Assembly (NCBI RefSeq): GCF_027922005.1
Contig: NZ_BSEV01000032.1
Coordinates: forward strand, 1-64,000
Source of the DNA: Streptosporangium carneum
Lineage (GTDB): Bacteria; Actinomycetota; Actinomycetes; Streptosporangiales; Streptosporangiaceae
DNA length: 64,000 nucleotides
Direction: 5' to 3'
The notes below the pieces were generated by a model, which searched no databases, was not told the DNA's origin, and saw only the letters and a list, made by a program, of their open reading frames with translations. The position numbers and the translations under genes are program-made. This document shows positions 42,914-52,778 of this stretch, piece after piece; positions within the stretch are counted from its first letter, which is position 1, and each line of letters opens with the position of its first letter.

Positions 42914-44593
42914 ATGGACAAACCGGTCATCGTGACGGTCGATGACGATCCAGGCGTCTCACGTGCCGTGGCACGTGACCTGAGGCGTCGCTACGGTCAG
43001 TCCTACCGCATCGTCAGGGCCGACACCGCGAACCAGGGCATGGACAGCGTGCGCGAGATGCGCCTGCGCGGCGACGACGTCGCGGCGATCCTCGCCGACT
43101 ACCGGATGCCCCAGATGAACGGCGTCGAGTTCCTCGAGCAGGCGATGGACCTGTACCCCCACGCCCGTCGCGTGCTGCTGACCGCCTACGCCGACACGGA
43201 GGCGGCGATCCAGGCGATCAACGTCGTGGACCTCGACCACTACATGCTCAAGCCGTGGGACCCGCCGGAGGAGAAGTTCTACCCGGTGCTGGACTCCCTG
43301 CTCGACGCCTGGCAGCGGGCCGACCGGCGCGAGTCCGACGAGCTGCGGGTCGTCGGAGCGCGCTGGTCGGCGAGGTCCTACGAGGTGCGCGACTTCCTGT
43401 CCCGCAACCAGGTGCCCTACCGCTGGCTGCTGGCCGACTCCCCCGAGGGGGCGCAACTGCTCGCCGCCGCGGGAGAGGAGCTCGAAGGGGAGGACTGCGA
43501 GGTCAGCCCCGCCAGGCTGCCGCTGGTCGTCACCTCGGAGGGCGTGAAGCTCACCGCCCCGGACACCTCGACGCTGGCCGCCGCCGTCGGCCTGTCCACC
43601 GCTCCGGCCACCGACTTCTACGACCTGATCGTCATCGGGGGCGGCCCCGGCGGCCTGGGCGCGGCGGTCTACGGCGCCTCCGAGGGGCTGCGCACCGTGA
43701 TGGTCGAGCAGCACGCCTCCGGCGGGCAGGCGGGCCAGAGCTCCCGCATCGAGAACTACCTCGGTTTCCCCGACGGCGTCTCCGGCGCCCAGCTCGCCGA
43801 CCGCGCCCGCCGCCAGGCCCTGAAGTTCGGCGCCGAACTGCTGACCGCTCGCACGGTCACGAGCCTGGAGGTCAAGGGGCAGGCCAGGGTGGTCGGCTTC
43901 GCCGACGGCGGCAGCATCGCCGCGCACACCGTGATCCTCGCCACCGGCGTCTCCTACCGGAGGCTGACCGCCCCCGGCCTGGACGACTTCGTCGGCCGAG
44001 GGGTCTACTACGGCGCGGCCGTGACCGAGGCCCCGGAGTGCCGCGACCGCGAGGTCTACATCGTCGGCGCGGCCAACTCGGCCGGGCAGGGCGCGGTCTA
44101 CCTGTCCGGGTACGCCAGCAGGGTCCACCTGATCGTCAGGAGCGACGGGCTCGAGAAGTCCATGTCGCACTACCTGATCGAGCAGATCTCGCAGATCCCG
44201 AACATCGAGGTGCACACCGGGACCGAGGTCGTCGGCGCCGAGGGCGACGACCACCTGGAACGGCTCACGCTCAAGGGCCCCGAGGGCGAGCGCCCGGTCG
44301 ACGCCGAGTGGCTGTTCGTCTTCATCGGCGCCGAGCCGTTCACCGACTGGCTCGGCGACACGGTCGAACGCGACCGGAAGGGCTTCGTCCTCACCGGCCC
44401 CGACCTGACCGCCGCGGAGAGCCGCCCCCGCAACTGGCCGCTGCGGCGCGAGCCGTACCACCTGGAGACCAACGTGCCCGGCGTGTTCGCCGCCGGAGAC
44501 GTCAGGGCCGACTCGATCAAGCGGGTCGCCTCCGCGGTCGGCGAGGGGGCCATGGCCGTGGCCCTCGTGCACCGTTACCTGGAGAAGACATGA
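42914..44593 (+). CDS. Response-regulator receiver fused to a thioredoxin-reductase-like flavoprotein
   Basis: 559 residues from the ATG at 42914 (GGAAGG 6 bases upstream). Receiver domain 1-125: VDDDP acidic pocket, phosphoacceptor D62 in ILADYRMP, LLTAYAD and LKPWD. A linker of about 100 residues resembling a thioredoxin/glutaredoxin fold (VRDFLSRNQVPYRWLLAD) follows. The rest is TrxR-like with FAD motif DLIVIGGGPGGLGAA and NAD motif VYIVGAANSAGQGA. The redox CxxC of thioredoxin reductase is missing (GAAVTEAPEC region). So phosphorylation may gate an NAD(P)H oxidase-type activity. Its stop overlaps an ATG in the frame of the histidine kinase gene. Confidence 0.9.
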   Translation: MDKPVIVTVDDDPGVSRAVARDLRRRYGQSYRIVRADTANQGMDSVREMRLRGDDVAAILADYRMPQMNGVEFLEQAMDLYPHARRVLLTAYADTEAAIQAINVVDLDHYMLKPWDPPEEKFYPVLDSLLDAWQRADRRESDELRVVGARWSARSYEVRDFLSRNQVPYRWLLADSPEGAQLLAAAGEELEGEDCEVSPARLPLVVTSEGVKLTAPDTSTLAAAVGLSTAPATDFYDLIVIGGGPGGLGAAVYGASEGLRTVMVEQHASGGQAGQSSRIENYLGFPDGVSGAQLADRARRQALKFGAELLTARTVTSLEVKGQARVVGFADGGSIAAHTVILATGVSYRRLTAPGLDDFVGRGVYYGAAVTEAPECRDREVYIVGAANSAGQGAVYLSGYASRVHLIVRSDGLEKSMSHYLIEQISQIPNIEVHTGTEVVGAEGDDHLERLTLKGPEGERPVDAEWLFVFIGAEPFTDWLGDTVERDRKGFVLTGPDLTAAESRPRNWPLRREPYHLETNVPGVFAAGDVRADSIKRVASAVGEGAMAVALVHRYLEKT

Positions 44594-44694
44594 CCGAGCG
44601 GGGCGCGGAGGCGGTGTCCGGGCAGGACGCGACCGGGCGGGACGGGGATCCCGCCGAGCGCCGCACCTGGGCCGTAGGTGACGAAGGAGGCCTC

Positions 44695-46113
44695 ATGACC
44701 AGCACGGACGTGCTCAGAGGGCTGTTCCTCTTCGAGAAACTCGACGACGAGAAGCTCCAGTGGCTGGCCACGTACGGCGAGGAGCGCGACTTCGGCGCGG
44801 GCGAGCTGGTCATCCGGCAGGGAGACCCCGCCGAGTGCTTCGTCGTGCTCGTCGACGGCGAGATCGTCATGTCCACCGAGACCCCGGCGGGCCTGGTGAC
44901 CATGACCCCGACCTCCCAGGTCGGGGTGTACGCCGGGGCGACCCTGGCCTACCTGGGCGAGCGCGCCCCCGAGACCTACGCCCACTCGCTGCGCGCGACC
45001 AAGCCCTCGCGCCTCTTCGTGCTCCCCGCGAAGAAGTACGGAAAGATCCTCACCGAGTGGTTCCCCATGGCGGTGCACCTGCTCGACGGGGTGCGTCTCG
45101 GCGGGCTGGCCCAGCGGGAGTTCATCGACCGGCGGCAGCGGCTGACCGCGCTCGGCACGATCACCGCCGGGCTCACCCACGAGCTCAACAACCCGGCGGC
45201 GGCCGCCGTGCGCGCGGTGGGCGAGCTGCGGGACAAGATCAAGTCAGCGCGGCGGGAGCTCGCCGACCTGGCGGAGAGCGGCATCCCGCCCGAGAGGTTG
45301 CGCGCGCTGGTCGACCTGCAGGAGAGCTGCGCGGAGAGCGTCGGGAACGTGCCCGCGCGCACCCCGCTCGAGACCTCGGACGCCGAGGACGAGCTGGGCG
45401 ACGCGCTGGAGGAGGCCGGCGTCGAGAACGGCTGGGAGCTGGCGGCGCCGCTGGTGAGCGCCGGGTTCGGGCCGGAGAACCTGGAGAAGGTCCGCGGCAA
45501 AGTGGGGCAGGAGCACCTGTCCGGGGCGGTGCGCTGGCTGTCCGAGGCCGTCGAGATCTCCCAGATGCTCGACGAGGTGACCGACGCGACCGAGCGGATC
45601 TCCTCACTGCTCGCCTCGGCCAAGCAGTACTCCCAGATGGACCGCGCGCCCTACCAGACGATCGACGTGCGGGAGCTGCTGGACAGCACGCTCACCATGT
45701 TCCGGGGCAAGATCCCGCCGGGGATCACCGTGGCCACCGACTACGACCCCGAGCTGCCGCCGCTGCCCGGCTACGCGGGGGAGCTCAACCAGGTGTGGAC
45801 CAACCTGATCCACAACGCGCTGGACGCGATGGCGGGCGTCGGCACGCTCACCGTCCGCACCCGCCTCGAGCACGGGACCACCGCCCTGATCGAGATCTGC
45901 GACACGGGCCCCGGCGTGCCCGAGCACCTGCGTGAGCGGATCTTCGAGCCGTTCTTCACCACGAAGGCGGTCGGCGAGGGCACGGGCCTCGGCCTGGACA
46001 TCTCCTTCCGCATCGTCGCGGGCCGCCACGGCGGCGACCTGCGGGTGGAGTCCGTCCCCGGGAACACCCGCTTCCAGGTACGGCTGCCGCTGACCGAGCT
46101 TCCCGTCGCCTGA
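44695..46113 (+). CDS. Histidine kinase with N-terminal cyclic-nucleotide-binding domain
   Basis: 472 residues from the ATG at 44695, preceded by AAGGAGG and starting right at the domain; an ATG at 44590 overlapping the upstream stop (ATGA) would add 35 disordered residues. N-terminal cNMP-binding fold ([47 protein letters not shown]) at 1-130; H-box [15 protein letters not shown] with phospho-His H162; long helical middle; ATPase domain with N-box [17 protein letters not shown] and GTGLGLDIS. No membrane helix. Its partner is the adjacent receiver-reductase fusion; the pair forms a soluble two-component redox module. Confidence 0.92.
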   Translation: MTSTDVLRGLFLFEKLDDEKLQWLATYGEERDFGAGELVIRQGDPAECFVVLVDGEIVMSTETPAGLVTMTPTSQVGVYAGATLAYLGERAPETYAHSLRATKPSRLFVLPAKKYGKILTEWFPMAVHLLDGVRLGGLAQREFIDRRQRLTALGTITAGLTHELNNPAAAAVRAVGELRDKIKSARRELADLAESGIPPERLRALVDLQESCAESVGNVPARTPLETSDAEDELGDALEEAGVENGWELAAPLVSAGFGPENLEKVRGKVGQEHLSGAVRWLSEAVEISQMLDEVTDATERISSLLASAKQYSQMDRAPYQTIDVRELLDSTLTMFRGKIPPGITVATDYDPELPPLPGYAGELNQVWTNLIHNALDAMAGVGTLTVRTRLEHGTTALIEICDTGPGVPEHLRERIFEPFFTTKAVGEGTGLGLDISFRIVAGRHGGDLRVESVPGNTRFQVRLPLTELPVA

Positions 46114-46182
46114 GGGCGGGGCCCGGAGAGGCCGGACGCCCGCGCGTGACGGCCGGGACGGCGCGTGCCCGCCCCGGCGTCC

Positions 46183-47439
46183 TCACCCGTGCACGCCGTC
46201 GGCCATCTCCATCAGGCGGGCGAGGACCTGGCCGCCCGAGACCCTGATCCCGTCGTGCTCCCACTCGTTGGTCACCCAGGTCCGCACGTTCCCGACCGCA
46301 CGCGCGGTCCGCATGGACAGGTCCTCGTCGACGTACATGTCGTCGTAGTAGACGGCCGCGAACACCGGGACCTGGTTGGCGGCCAGCCGCACCGGGTCGT
46401 AGAGGTCGGGCCAGACGGTGTCGGCGGCGAGGATCTCGGCCGCGCCCTTGAAGGGGCGCAGGGCGGAGATCTCGTCGAACATCCAGGGGTAGATCATCTC
46501 CCCGGTGGGGAGCAGGGGCCGCGCGTCCTCGGCGAACTCGGCGGGCAGCAGCCGGTGCGCGGACCACGGGGTCGCGGCCCCCTGGGCGTAGACCGGCTCG
46601 TGCAGGACCGCGTAGAGCGGGTTGCCGACGAAGCCGGTCGCCATCATGACCTCGTAGCGGAACAGGTCGGAGAGCCTGCCGCCGGTCCACGCCTCGTCGA
46701 GGACCCAGTGCAGGTAGTCGGCTCCGTCGCCCATCCCGAGGCACATGCCCATGGACTGCAGGCGGCGCACGCTCAGCACGTCGCCGTCGGGAAGCCTGAC
46801 CTCCTCCTCGCGCAGGCGGGCGGCGATCGCGTCCAGCCTGGCGGAGTCCTCGGGGTAGCGGGCGAAGAAGCGGTCGACCTTGCCGCGGACCCTGGGGTAG
46901 GTGCGGGAGTAGACGTCGTCCGCGGTCGCGTCGAGCCCCGGCAGCCCTCCGGCCACATAGCAGGCGGCCAGGCCCTCCGGCGCCCTGGAGAGGTAGGTCA
47001 GCGTGACGAAACCGCCGTAGCTCTGGCCGAGGGTCTCCCACGGCCTGCCGCCCGCGAGCTCGCGCCGGATCAGCTCGGCGTCCGCGACGATCGCGTCAGC
47101 CCGGAAGTGCCTGAGGCGGGCGGCGAGCTCGGCGTCCGTGCCGGTCACCGTCCTGGCGGTGAGAGGGGTGCTGCGCCCCGTCCCCCGCTGGTCGAGCAGG
47201 AGCACCCGGTGGGTCTTCAGCGCGTGTCCCAGCCAGCCGTCCGCCGCGACGGGCCTGGGGGACTTGCCGCCGGGACCGCCCTGCAGGAACACCAGCCACG
47301 GCAGGTCCCGGTCCTGTTTGGCCGGGTCGACCGCCTCACGGGCGAAGACCTCGATCGTCTCGCCGCCGGGGTCGGCGTGGTCGAGGGGGACGGTGAACAC
47401 GTGGTCGGTGAGCGCGACACCGGGCAGAAGGACGGTCAC
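46183..47439 (-). CDS. Alpha/beta hydrolase, proline iminopeptidase-like (S33)
   Basis: 418 residues. The oxyanion motif [21 protein letters not shown], nucleophile elbow GQSYGGF and a C-terminal His region ([11 protein letters not shown]) match S33 prolyl aminopeptidases. No signal peptide, so it likely removes N-terminal proline from cytoplasmic peptides. It converges on the histidine kinase gene and diverges from the SARP-NBR1 gene with 160 bases between. Confidence 0.9.
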   Translation of the reverse strand: MTVLLPGVALTDHVFTVPLDHADPGGETIEVFAREAVDPAKQDRDLPWLVFLQGGPGGKSPRPVAADGWLGHALKTHRVLLLDQRGTGRSTPLTARTVTGTDAELAARLRHFRADAIVADAELIRRELAGGRPWETLGQSYGGFVTLTYLSRAPEGLAACYVAGGLPGLDATADDVYSRTYPRVRGKVDRFFARYPEDSARLDAIAARLREEEVRLPDGDVLSVRRLQSMGMCLGMGDGADYLHWVLDEAWTGGRLSDLFRYEVMMATGFVGNPLYAVLHEPVYAQGAATPWSAHRLLPAEFAEDARPLLPTGEMIYPWMFDEISALRPFKGAAEILAADTVWPDLYDPVRLAANQVPVFAAVYYDDMYVDEDLSMRTARAVGNVRTWVTNEWEHDGIRVSGGQVLARLMEMADGVHG

Positions 47440-47600
47440 CCGCGAAACGCTACCCGTTGTCCCGGCGGTTCAAGAGGTCGTCACCGGGTTCGCCGCGTTT
47501 CTCCGCCCTTACGAAAGATCACGGTAGGCGCTGCCACGTCACGCTTCGAACATCAATCCGCGCAGTCGGTTAAGTGACCTGTTATGCGATACTCCACCCC

Positions 47601-49145
47601 GTGGACTTTCTCGTGCTGGGTTCCCTGACGATCACGCACCAGGGGCAGTCCACCGCCCCCAGCGCCGCCAAAGATCGCGCCTTCCTCGGTGAGTTGCTCG
47701 CCCATCCCGGCGAGCTGGTCTCGACCGAGCACCTCGCCCACACCCTGTGGCCCGACCGCCTGCCCGCGGACCCGGCGAACGCGGTGCAGGTGCGGGCGTC
47801 CCGGCTGCGCACGCTGCTGCGGTCCGTCACCGCGCCCGCCGAGGCGGAGTCGGTGCTGTGCAGCCGGTCGGGCGGCTACAAGCTCGACCTCGGCGACGCG
47901 GGCACCGACCTGGCGCGCCTGCAGGGAGCGCTCTCCCTCGCGGGCCGCGCGGACACCCCGGAGACGGCGATGAAGGCGCTGCGGGAGGGACTCGCGCTGT
48001 GGCGCGGAGAGCCGTTCTGCGACGTCCCGCAGACGCCGTGCGTCACGGACCAGGCGGCGCACGCCCAGGAGCTGCGCCTTTCCGCCATGGAGGCGTACGC
48101 CACGCTGAGCCTGTCAGGGCCGGGGGTCCCGGCCACCCTGGTCGCCGACCTGACCACGCTGGCGAGCCGCAACCCGCTGCGCGAGCCGTTGCACCTCCTC
48201 CTGATGCGCGTCCTGCACGCCACCGGCAGGTCGGCGGAGGCGCTCACACTCTACGAACGGCTCCGCAGGACCCTCCGCGACGAGCTCGGCACCGATCCCA
48301 GACCCGAGGTGCGCGCCCTGCACCAGGAGATCCTGGCCGCCGAGCCGGGGCCGCCGTGCCCCGTGCTCCTCCCCCGGGACGACACCCCGCTCCTCGTGCG
48401 GAAGGCGGAAGGGGAGACCCACGAGGCCGGCTCCTTCGGGGGCGAGATCGGGCGAACGGGCGACGACGGTGAGGCCGAGCCGGAAAACGGTGACGGCGGT
48501 GAGGCCGAGCGGGAAAACGGTGACGGCGGACCCCTGCGTGGGAAGGACGACGGCGGAGCCGGGCGGCCGGACGGCGAAGGCGGAGCGGGAGCGGAGACGC
48601 CGGGCGGCGACGGCGGAGCCGGGGCGGAGGCGCCGGGCGCGGAGAGGCGTCCGGGCCTCGGCCCACTCGGATCGCGCGCCCGCCGCGTGGCCGCCGCGGC
48701 CGTGGTCGTCTGCCTGGCCGCGGCGGCGGTGTTCCTGTGGCTGTCGCGTCCGGCCTCCGGCCCTCCCGAGCCCGACCTGGTCCGGCCCGTCCCCGGCGAC
48801 AAGTCACGGCTGGCCGCGGACGTGACCTATCCCGACGGCAGCGCGGTCAGGGTCGGCGAGAGGTTCGTCAAGACCTGGAAGATCGACAACATCGGCACGG
48901 TCCCGTGGCGGGACCGCTTCCTGTACCGCCAGTGGCCGTGGGACGGCGAGGACCTGTGCCAGACGGAGCGGAGCGTGCCGCTGCCCGACACCGACCCCGG
49001 CGGCTCGGCGCTGGTGAACGTGGAGGTGCGGGCTCCGAGGGAACCGGGTAAGTGCAAGGTCTACTGGAAGATGGTCGACGCGGACGGCAACCAGTACATG
49101 CCCCACCTCAGCGGCATCTTCTTCGACGTCAAGGTCGTTCCCTGA
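47601..49145 (+). CDS. Membrane-anchored SARP regulator with extracytoplasmic NBR1-like Ig domain
   Basis: 514 residues from the GTG at 47601, which gives the standard SARP start (DFLVLGSLTI); a GTG at 47574 is possible. Winged helix 1-90 (WPDRLPADPANAVQVRASRLR), BTAD 95-235 (LREPLHLLLMRVLHATGRSAEALTLYERL), an acidic Gly-rich linker with repeated GEAE-ENGDGG units, one membrane helix at about 363-382 after an RRVAA positive patch, then an NBR1/FW Ig-like domain (about 400-514) with FVKTWKIDNIGTVPW and KVYWKMVDADGNQY. DNA binding would be inside and the Ig domain outside, a CadC/ToxR-like layout. A -10-like GATACT lies 7 bases before the GTG, suggesting a leaderless mRNA. Ligand and targets unknown. 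Confidence 0.88.
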   Translation: MDFLVLGSLTITHQGQSTAPSAAKDRAFLGELLAHPGELVSTEHLAHTLWPDRLPADPANAVQVRASRLRTLLRSVTAPAEAESVLCSRSGGYKLDLGDAGTDLARLQGALSLAGRADTPETAMKALREGLALWRGEPFCDVPQTPCVTDQAAHAQELRLSAMEAYATLSLSGPGVPATLVADLTTLASRNPLREPLHLLLMRVLHATGRSAEALTLYERLRRTLRDELGTDPRPEVRALHQEILAAEPGPPCPVLLPRDDTPLLVRKAEGETHEAGSFGGEIGRTGDDGEAEPENGDGGEAERENGDGGPLRGKDDGGAGRPDGEGGAGAETPGGDGGAGAEAPGAERRPGLGPLGSRARRVAAAAVVVCLAAAAVFLWLSRPASGPPEPDLVRPVPGDKSRLAADVTYPDGSAVRVGERFVKTWKIDNIGTVPWRDRFLYRQWPWDGEDLCQTERSVPLPDTDPGGSALVNVEVRAPREPGKCKVYWKMVDADGNQYMPHLSGIFFDVKVVP

Positions 49146-49201
49146 GGAACGGGGCACGGGCCGCCCGAAGCCGCCCCTTCTGACCTGGACCTTCACAATT
49201 C

Positions 49202-49250
49202 CTGTAGGGCCGCTCCCGGCTCCTTCCCCCGGGGGACGGCGGCCGTACAG
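49202..49250 (+). terminator. Large hairpin after the SARP-NBR1 gene
   Basis: Arms CTGTAGGGCCGC (49202-49213) and GCGGCCGTACAG (49239-49250), 11 of 12 paired, enclosing a second palindrome CCCCCGGGGG (49226-49235). The rest of the 318-base gap up to bluB shows no gene and no cobalamin riboswitch motif. Confidence 0.5.
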
Positions 49251-49463
49251 CGAATCTACAGAGCGTCCCGACAGGCTGTCGGCGGGCGGTCACCCATCCT
49301 GCCGCCTTCGGTCGGAAGGCCTGCTGCTCTCCTCGCCTTCCTCTCTCCTCCGGCCCGCGGGGGCGTGTCCGCCGGCCCCTTCGCCGATGTCCGAAACCCG
49401 TCGGGTCACGGAACGGCGGGGGCACCGGCGGGCACACGGGCCGGGTCGGAGATGCTATCGATC

Positions 49464-50090
49464 ATGACTGAGTTCTACGAAGTGATCTTCGATCGGCGGG
49501 ACGTACGCGGGGAGTTCACCGGGGAGGCGGTTCCCGAGCAGATCCTGATGCGGATCCTGGAGGCCGCGCACGCCGCGCCCAGCGTCGGCCTCTCGCAGCC
49601 ATGGGACTTCATCGTGATACGCGACCAGGGCGTCCGCGACGCGTTCGCCGGCCACGTCGAGGAGGAGCGCGCCGTCTTCGCGGCCTCCCTGGACGCGGAA
49701 CGGGCCGCCACGTTCGCCACGATCAAGGTCGACGGGGTGCGCGAGTCGACGCTCTCCGTCGTCGTCACCTACGACCCTCTGCGCGGCGCGCCCGCCGTCC
49801 TCGGACGGCACTCGATCGCCGACACCGGGCTCTACTCGGTCTGCCTGGCGATCCAGAACCTCTGGCTGGCGGCGACCGCCGAGGGCATGGGGGTCGGCTG
49901 GGTGTCCTTCTACCGCGAGGAGTTCGTCACCGGCCTGCTCGGCGTCCCCGAGGGGGTCCGCCCGGTGGCCTGGCTCTGCCTGGGACCCGTGAGCCACCTC
50001 AAGACCGTCCCCGACCTCGAGCGCAAGGGGTGGCGCAAGCGTGTCCCCCTGTCCGACCTCGTCCACCGGGACGGCTGGAAAGGACGCTGA
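49464..50090 (+). CDS. bluB: 5,6-dimethylbenzimidazole synthase (BluB)
   Basis: 208 residues. BluB is a flavin-destroying nitroreductase relative that converts FMNH2 into dimethylbenzimidazole, the lower ligand of vitamin B12. Signatures: EFYEVIFDRRDVRGEFTG, ILEAAHAAPSVGLSQPWDFIVI, and the C-terminal MGVGWVSFYREEFVTGLLGVPEGVRPVAWLCLGPV. ATG at 49464 gives the conserved N-terminus; ATG 49452 is four codons earlier. No other cobalamin gene is nearby. Followed by a strong hairpin. Confidence 0.92.
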   Translation: MTEFYEVIFDRRDVRGEFTGEAVPEQILMRILEAAHAAPSVGLSQPWDFIVIRDQGVRDAFAGHVEEERAVFAASLDAERAATFATIKVDGVRESTLSVVVTYDPLRGAPAVLGRHSIADTGLYSVCLAIQNLWLAATAEGMGVGWVSFYREEFVTGLLGVPEGVRPVAWLCLGPVSHLKTVPDLERKGWRKRVPLSDLVHRDGWKGR

Positions 50091-50123
50091 GCGCCCTTCT
50101 TCGAGAACGTCCCCTCGCGAGCC

Positions 50124-50156
50124 CGGCCGTACGGAGCCGTGGAGACCGTACGGCCG
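50124..50156 (+). terminator. Hairpin after bluB
   Basis: Perfect 11-base arms CGGCCGTACGG and CCGTACGGCCG around an 11-base loop, 33 bases after the bluB stop. Confidence 0.7.
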
Positions 50157-50301
50157 TCGCCGCCGTGCCGCGTGTCCGGCGCGGGACGACCGGAATTTCC
50201 GATCACTCCCTGCGACCTTTCCAGCGAAATTCGCGAACCGTGACAACCGACAGCGGGGGTGAGACCGTCGAACAAGCGACGGCGCTCGGAGGGGGACTCA
50301 A

Positions 50302-52659
50302 TTGGTTCCGGGATACCACGAGGTTCGAGAGCTCGGCGCGGGAGGCGGTGGCCGGGTGGTGCTGGCCACCTACACCGCGACCGGCGCCTACGTGGCGATC
50401 AAATATCTGAACACGGCCCTGAGACAGGACCACCGGTTCCTGGTGCGCTTCCGCGAGGAGGCGCGGGTCATGGTCGAGCTGCACGACCCGAACGTGGTCC
50501 AGTTCTACGAGTACTACGAGGACGTGCTCGAGGCCGCGATCGTCATGGAACTGGTGGACGGCGTCGCGCTCAGGAGGATCCTGGCCGACCACGGCACCAC
50601 CAGCCCCGAGGCGGCGCTCGTGGTGCTCAAGGGCTCGCTGCTGGGCCTGGCGTTCGCGCACTCCGCCGGGATCGTGCACCGCGACTACAAACCGGAGAAC
50701 GTGCTGATCCAGGCCGACGGCGGCAGCAAGCTGACGGACTTCGGCATCGCCGCCCGGACCGGGGAGGCGGGCACGCCGGAGGGCACCCCTCCCTACATGG
50801 CCCCCGAACAGTGGACGGGGCACCCGGCGACCGCGGCGAGCGACGTCTACGCGGCCACGTGCGTGTTCTTCGAGTGCCTCACCGGGCGCAGGCCGTACCG
50901 GGCCGGGCACGGCGCCGCGCTGATGCACCAGCACCAGACCGCGCCGATCCCGCTGGAGGAGGTGCCGAGCTCGGTACGGGGACTGGTCGCGCGGGGCATG
51001 GCGAAGAACCCGGCGGCCCGGCCCGCGACGGCGGAGGCGTTCCTCGCCGAGCTGGAGACGGCGGCGGTCTCGGCCTACGGACCGGAGTGGGAGCAGCGGG
51101 GGCGGCGGCACCTGGCCGAGCTCGCGACGCTGCTGGCGCTGGCGTTCCCGCTCGCCAGACCGACGCAGAGGGCGAGCACCTCGATCGCGCGGAGCGTGGT
51201 CGGCCGCATCGGCGGCAGGGGGGCCGCGGGCCGCGCGGGCGGGGTGCGACGCCCGCGGGTCGGTCCCAGGATCCTGGCCGGAGTGGCCGTGATCACCGTC
51301 GCGGCCACCGTCGGGCTCGTCGCCTCGGGCCGGTCGACCGACAGGCTCTCGGCCGACACGATCTTCACTCCGCCGCCGAGATCCTCCTCCGACGAGACGC
51401 CGCCGGGCGGCGAAGGGGGGTCGCCCCCCGCCGAGCCCGTCACCCCGCCCGGCCCTTCGCGGAGCCTCACGGAGCGCACCTCTCCTCCCTCGGGGAACAC
51501 CAACCCGGGCGGCGCGAGCCACTCGCCCCGCCCGTCGCCGACCCGCGGAACCGGCTCGAACCCCTCGGCCTCCCCTTCGCCCCCTCGGACCCCGACCCCG
51601 ATCACGACCGCCCCCACGACGCCGCCGCCCACGCCCAGGCACGCGGTCAGCGACCTGGCGATCACCCGGATGGACGCGGGCGGGGCGACGGTCTCCCTGC
51701 GCGCGTCGACCCCGGCGGACGTCGTGCTGACCGTCAGGTTCGCCCAGGGAGACGACCGCGACCAGCTGACCGAGACGGCCCCGCGCAGCTTCACCCTCAC
51801 CGGAGCCGACGTCTACTCCCAGCCTGTCGGGTACGCCTTCACCGCCCCGGCCTGCGAGCAGACCCTCTACCGGCGGGTCACGGTCTCCACCTCGCCCCGG
51901 TTCTCCGGAGGGGAGCTGAGCCGTACGACGGAGGTCAGGGGCGATCCCTGCCCCGCGCCCACGGTCCAGAGCGTGGACATCGCCTCGTGGGACGGCGACG
52001 AGGCGACCGTCAAGGTCCGCGCGGGAGGCCCCGGCAAGGTGCGGCTCACCGCGGTCTTCACCCGCAAGGACGGCGAGGGAGCCGTCAGGACCCTGAGCAC
52101 CCTGACCAGGAACCTGTCCGGCGAGACCGGCTACAGCGTGGACCTCCCCGGCCCCGCGACGGAGATCCCGTGCGACGGCGAGGCCGTGCTCGGGATCACG
52201 GTCACCACCGACCGTCCCTCCGCCAACGGCGCGCAGTACGAGGAGACGACGGTGGGGGGAGACAGGTGCGCGCCTCCCTCGGTCACGATCACCTCCTTCG
52301 ACGGCGCCACGGTCGGCTTCCGGGTCCGCGCCTCCGACGCCTCTCCGGTGACCGTGAGACTCGCGTTCGCCCAGAAGGTCGTCGGCGGCGAGACCGGGCA
52401 GACCGGCAGCGCCCAGACGCTGGAGCTGTCAGGCCGTACCGAGTACTCGCGCGAGGTGACCGGCCGGTTCGCCCCCCTGCCCGAATGCGGCCTGCCCGTC
52501 AGGCGGACAGTGGTGATCACCACCGTCCCCGAGGGGGAGAGCCGCTCCAGGGAGACGCGGATCACCCTTCCGCCGTGCCAGTCGGACGAGGAACCGGAGC
52601 CGTCGGTGTCCGAGGAGCCGTCCTCGGACGGCGGGACGTCCCCGGAGGAACCGGGATAG
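50302..52659 (+). CDS. Membrane Ser/Thr protein kinase with three extracellular repeat domains
   Basis: 785 residues from a TTG at 50302 (GGAGGGGG 6 bases upstream). Kinase domain 1-265: Gly loop GAGGGGRV, catalytic K34, HRDYKPEN (126-133), DFG (146-148), GTPPYMAPEQ. After a basic juxtamembrane part comes one membrane helix (about 324-343), then a Pro/Ser/Thr-rich stalk (about 350-445) and three similar beta domains of about 100 residues. Each has an I-(T/A)-x-(M/W/F)-D opening and two Cys near its end (CEQ...CPA, CDG...CAP, CGL...CQ). These are neither PASTA nor NHL repeats. It probably senses an envelope signal. The targets are unknown. Confidence 0.93.
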   Translation: MVPGYHEVRELGAGGGGRVVLATYTATGAYVAIKYLNTALRQDHRFLVRFREEARVMVELHDPNVVQFYEYYEDVLEAAIVMELVDGVALRRILADHGTTSPEAALVVLKGSLLGLAFAHSAGIVHRDYKPENVLIQADGGSKLTDFGIAARTGEAGTPEGTPPYMAPEQWTGHPATAASDVYAATCVFFECLTGRRPYRAGHGAALMHQHQTAPIPLEEVPSSVRGLVARGMAKNPAARPATAEAFLAELETAAVSAYGPEWEQRGRRHLAELATLLALAFPLARPTQRASTSIARSVVGRIGGRGAAGRAGGVRRPRVGPRILAGVAVITVAATVGLVASGRSTDRLSADTIFTPPPRSSSDETPPGGEGGSPPAEPVTPPGPSRSLTERTSPPSGNTNPGGASHSPRPSPTRGTGSNPSASPSPPRTPTPITTAPTTPPPTPRHAVSDLAITRMDAGGATVSLRASTPADVVLTVRFAQGDDRDQLTETAPRSFTLTGADVYSQPVGYAFTAPACEQTLYRRVTVSTSPRFSGGELSRTTEVRGDPCPAPTVQSVDIASWDGDEATVKVRAGGPGKVRLTAVFTRKDGEGAVRTLSTLTRNLSGETGYSVDLPGPATEIPCDGEAVLGITVTTDRPSANGAQYEETTVGGDRCAPPSVTITSFDGATVGFRVRASDASPVTVRLAFAQKVVGGETGQTGSAQTLELSGRTEYSREVTGRFAPLPECGLPVRRTVVITTVPEGESRSRETRITLPPCQSDEEPEPSVSEEPSSDGGTSPEEPG

Positions 52660-52778
52660 CGGACGCCCCGTCGTCGGACCAGATCGGCGCGGGACCGGCG
52701 ACCGGCGACGCGCGGGACCGGCTGCGAATCCGCGCACCGGTGCGAGTGACCTTCGACCTGCCCCCCGTGGAGGCCAGT

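Noticed and set aside
49146-49463. Cobalamin riboswitch before bluB
   Set aside because: No B12 box or typical core is visible on the plus strand; only a hairpin that fits a terminator.
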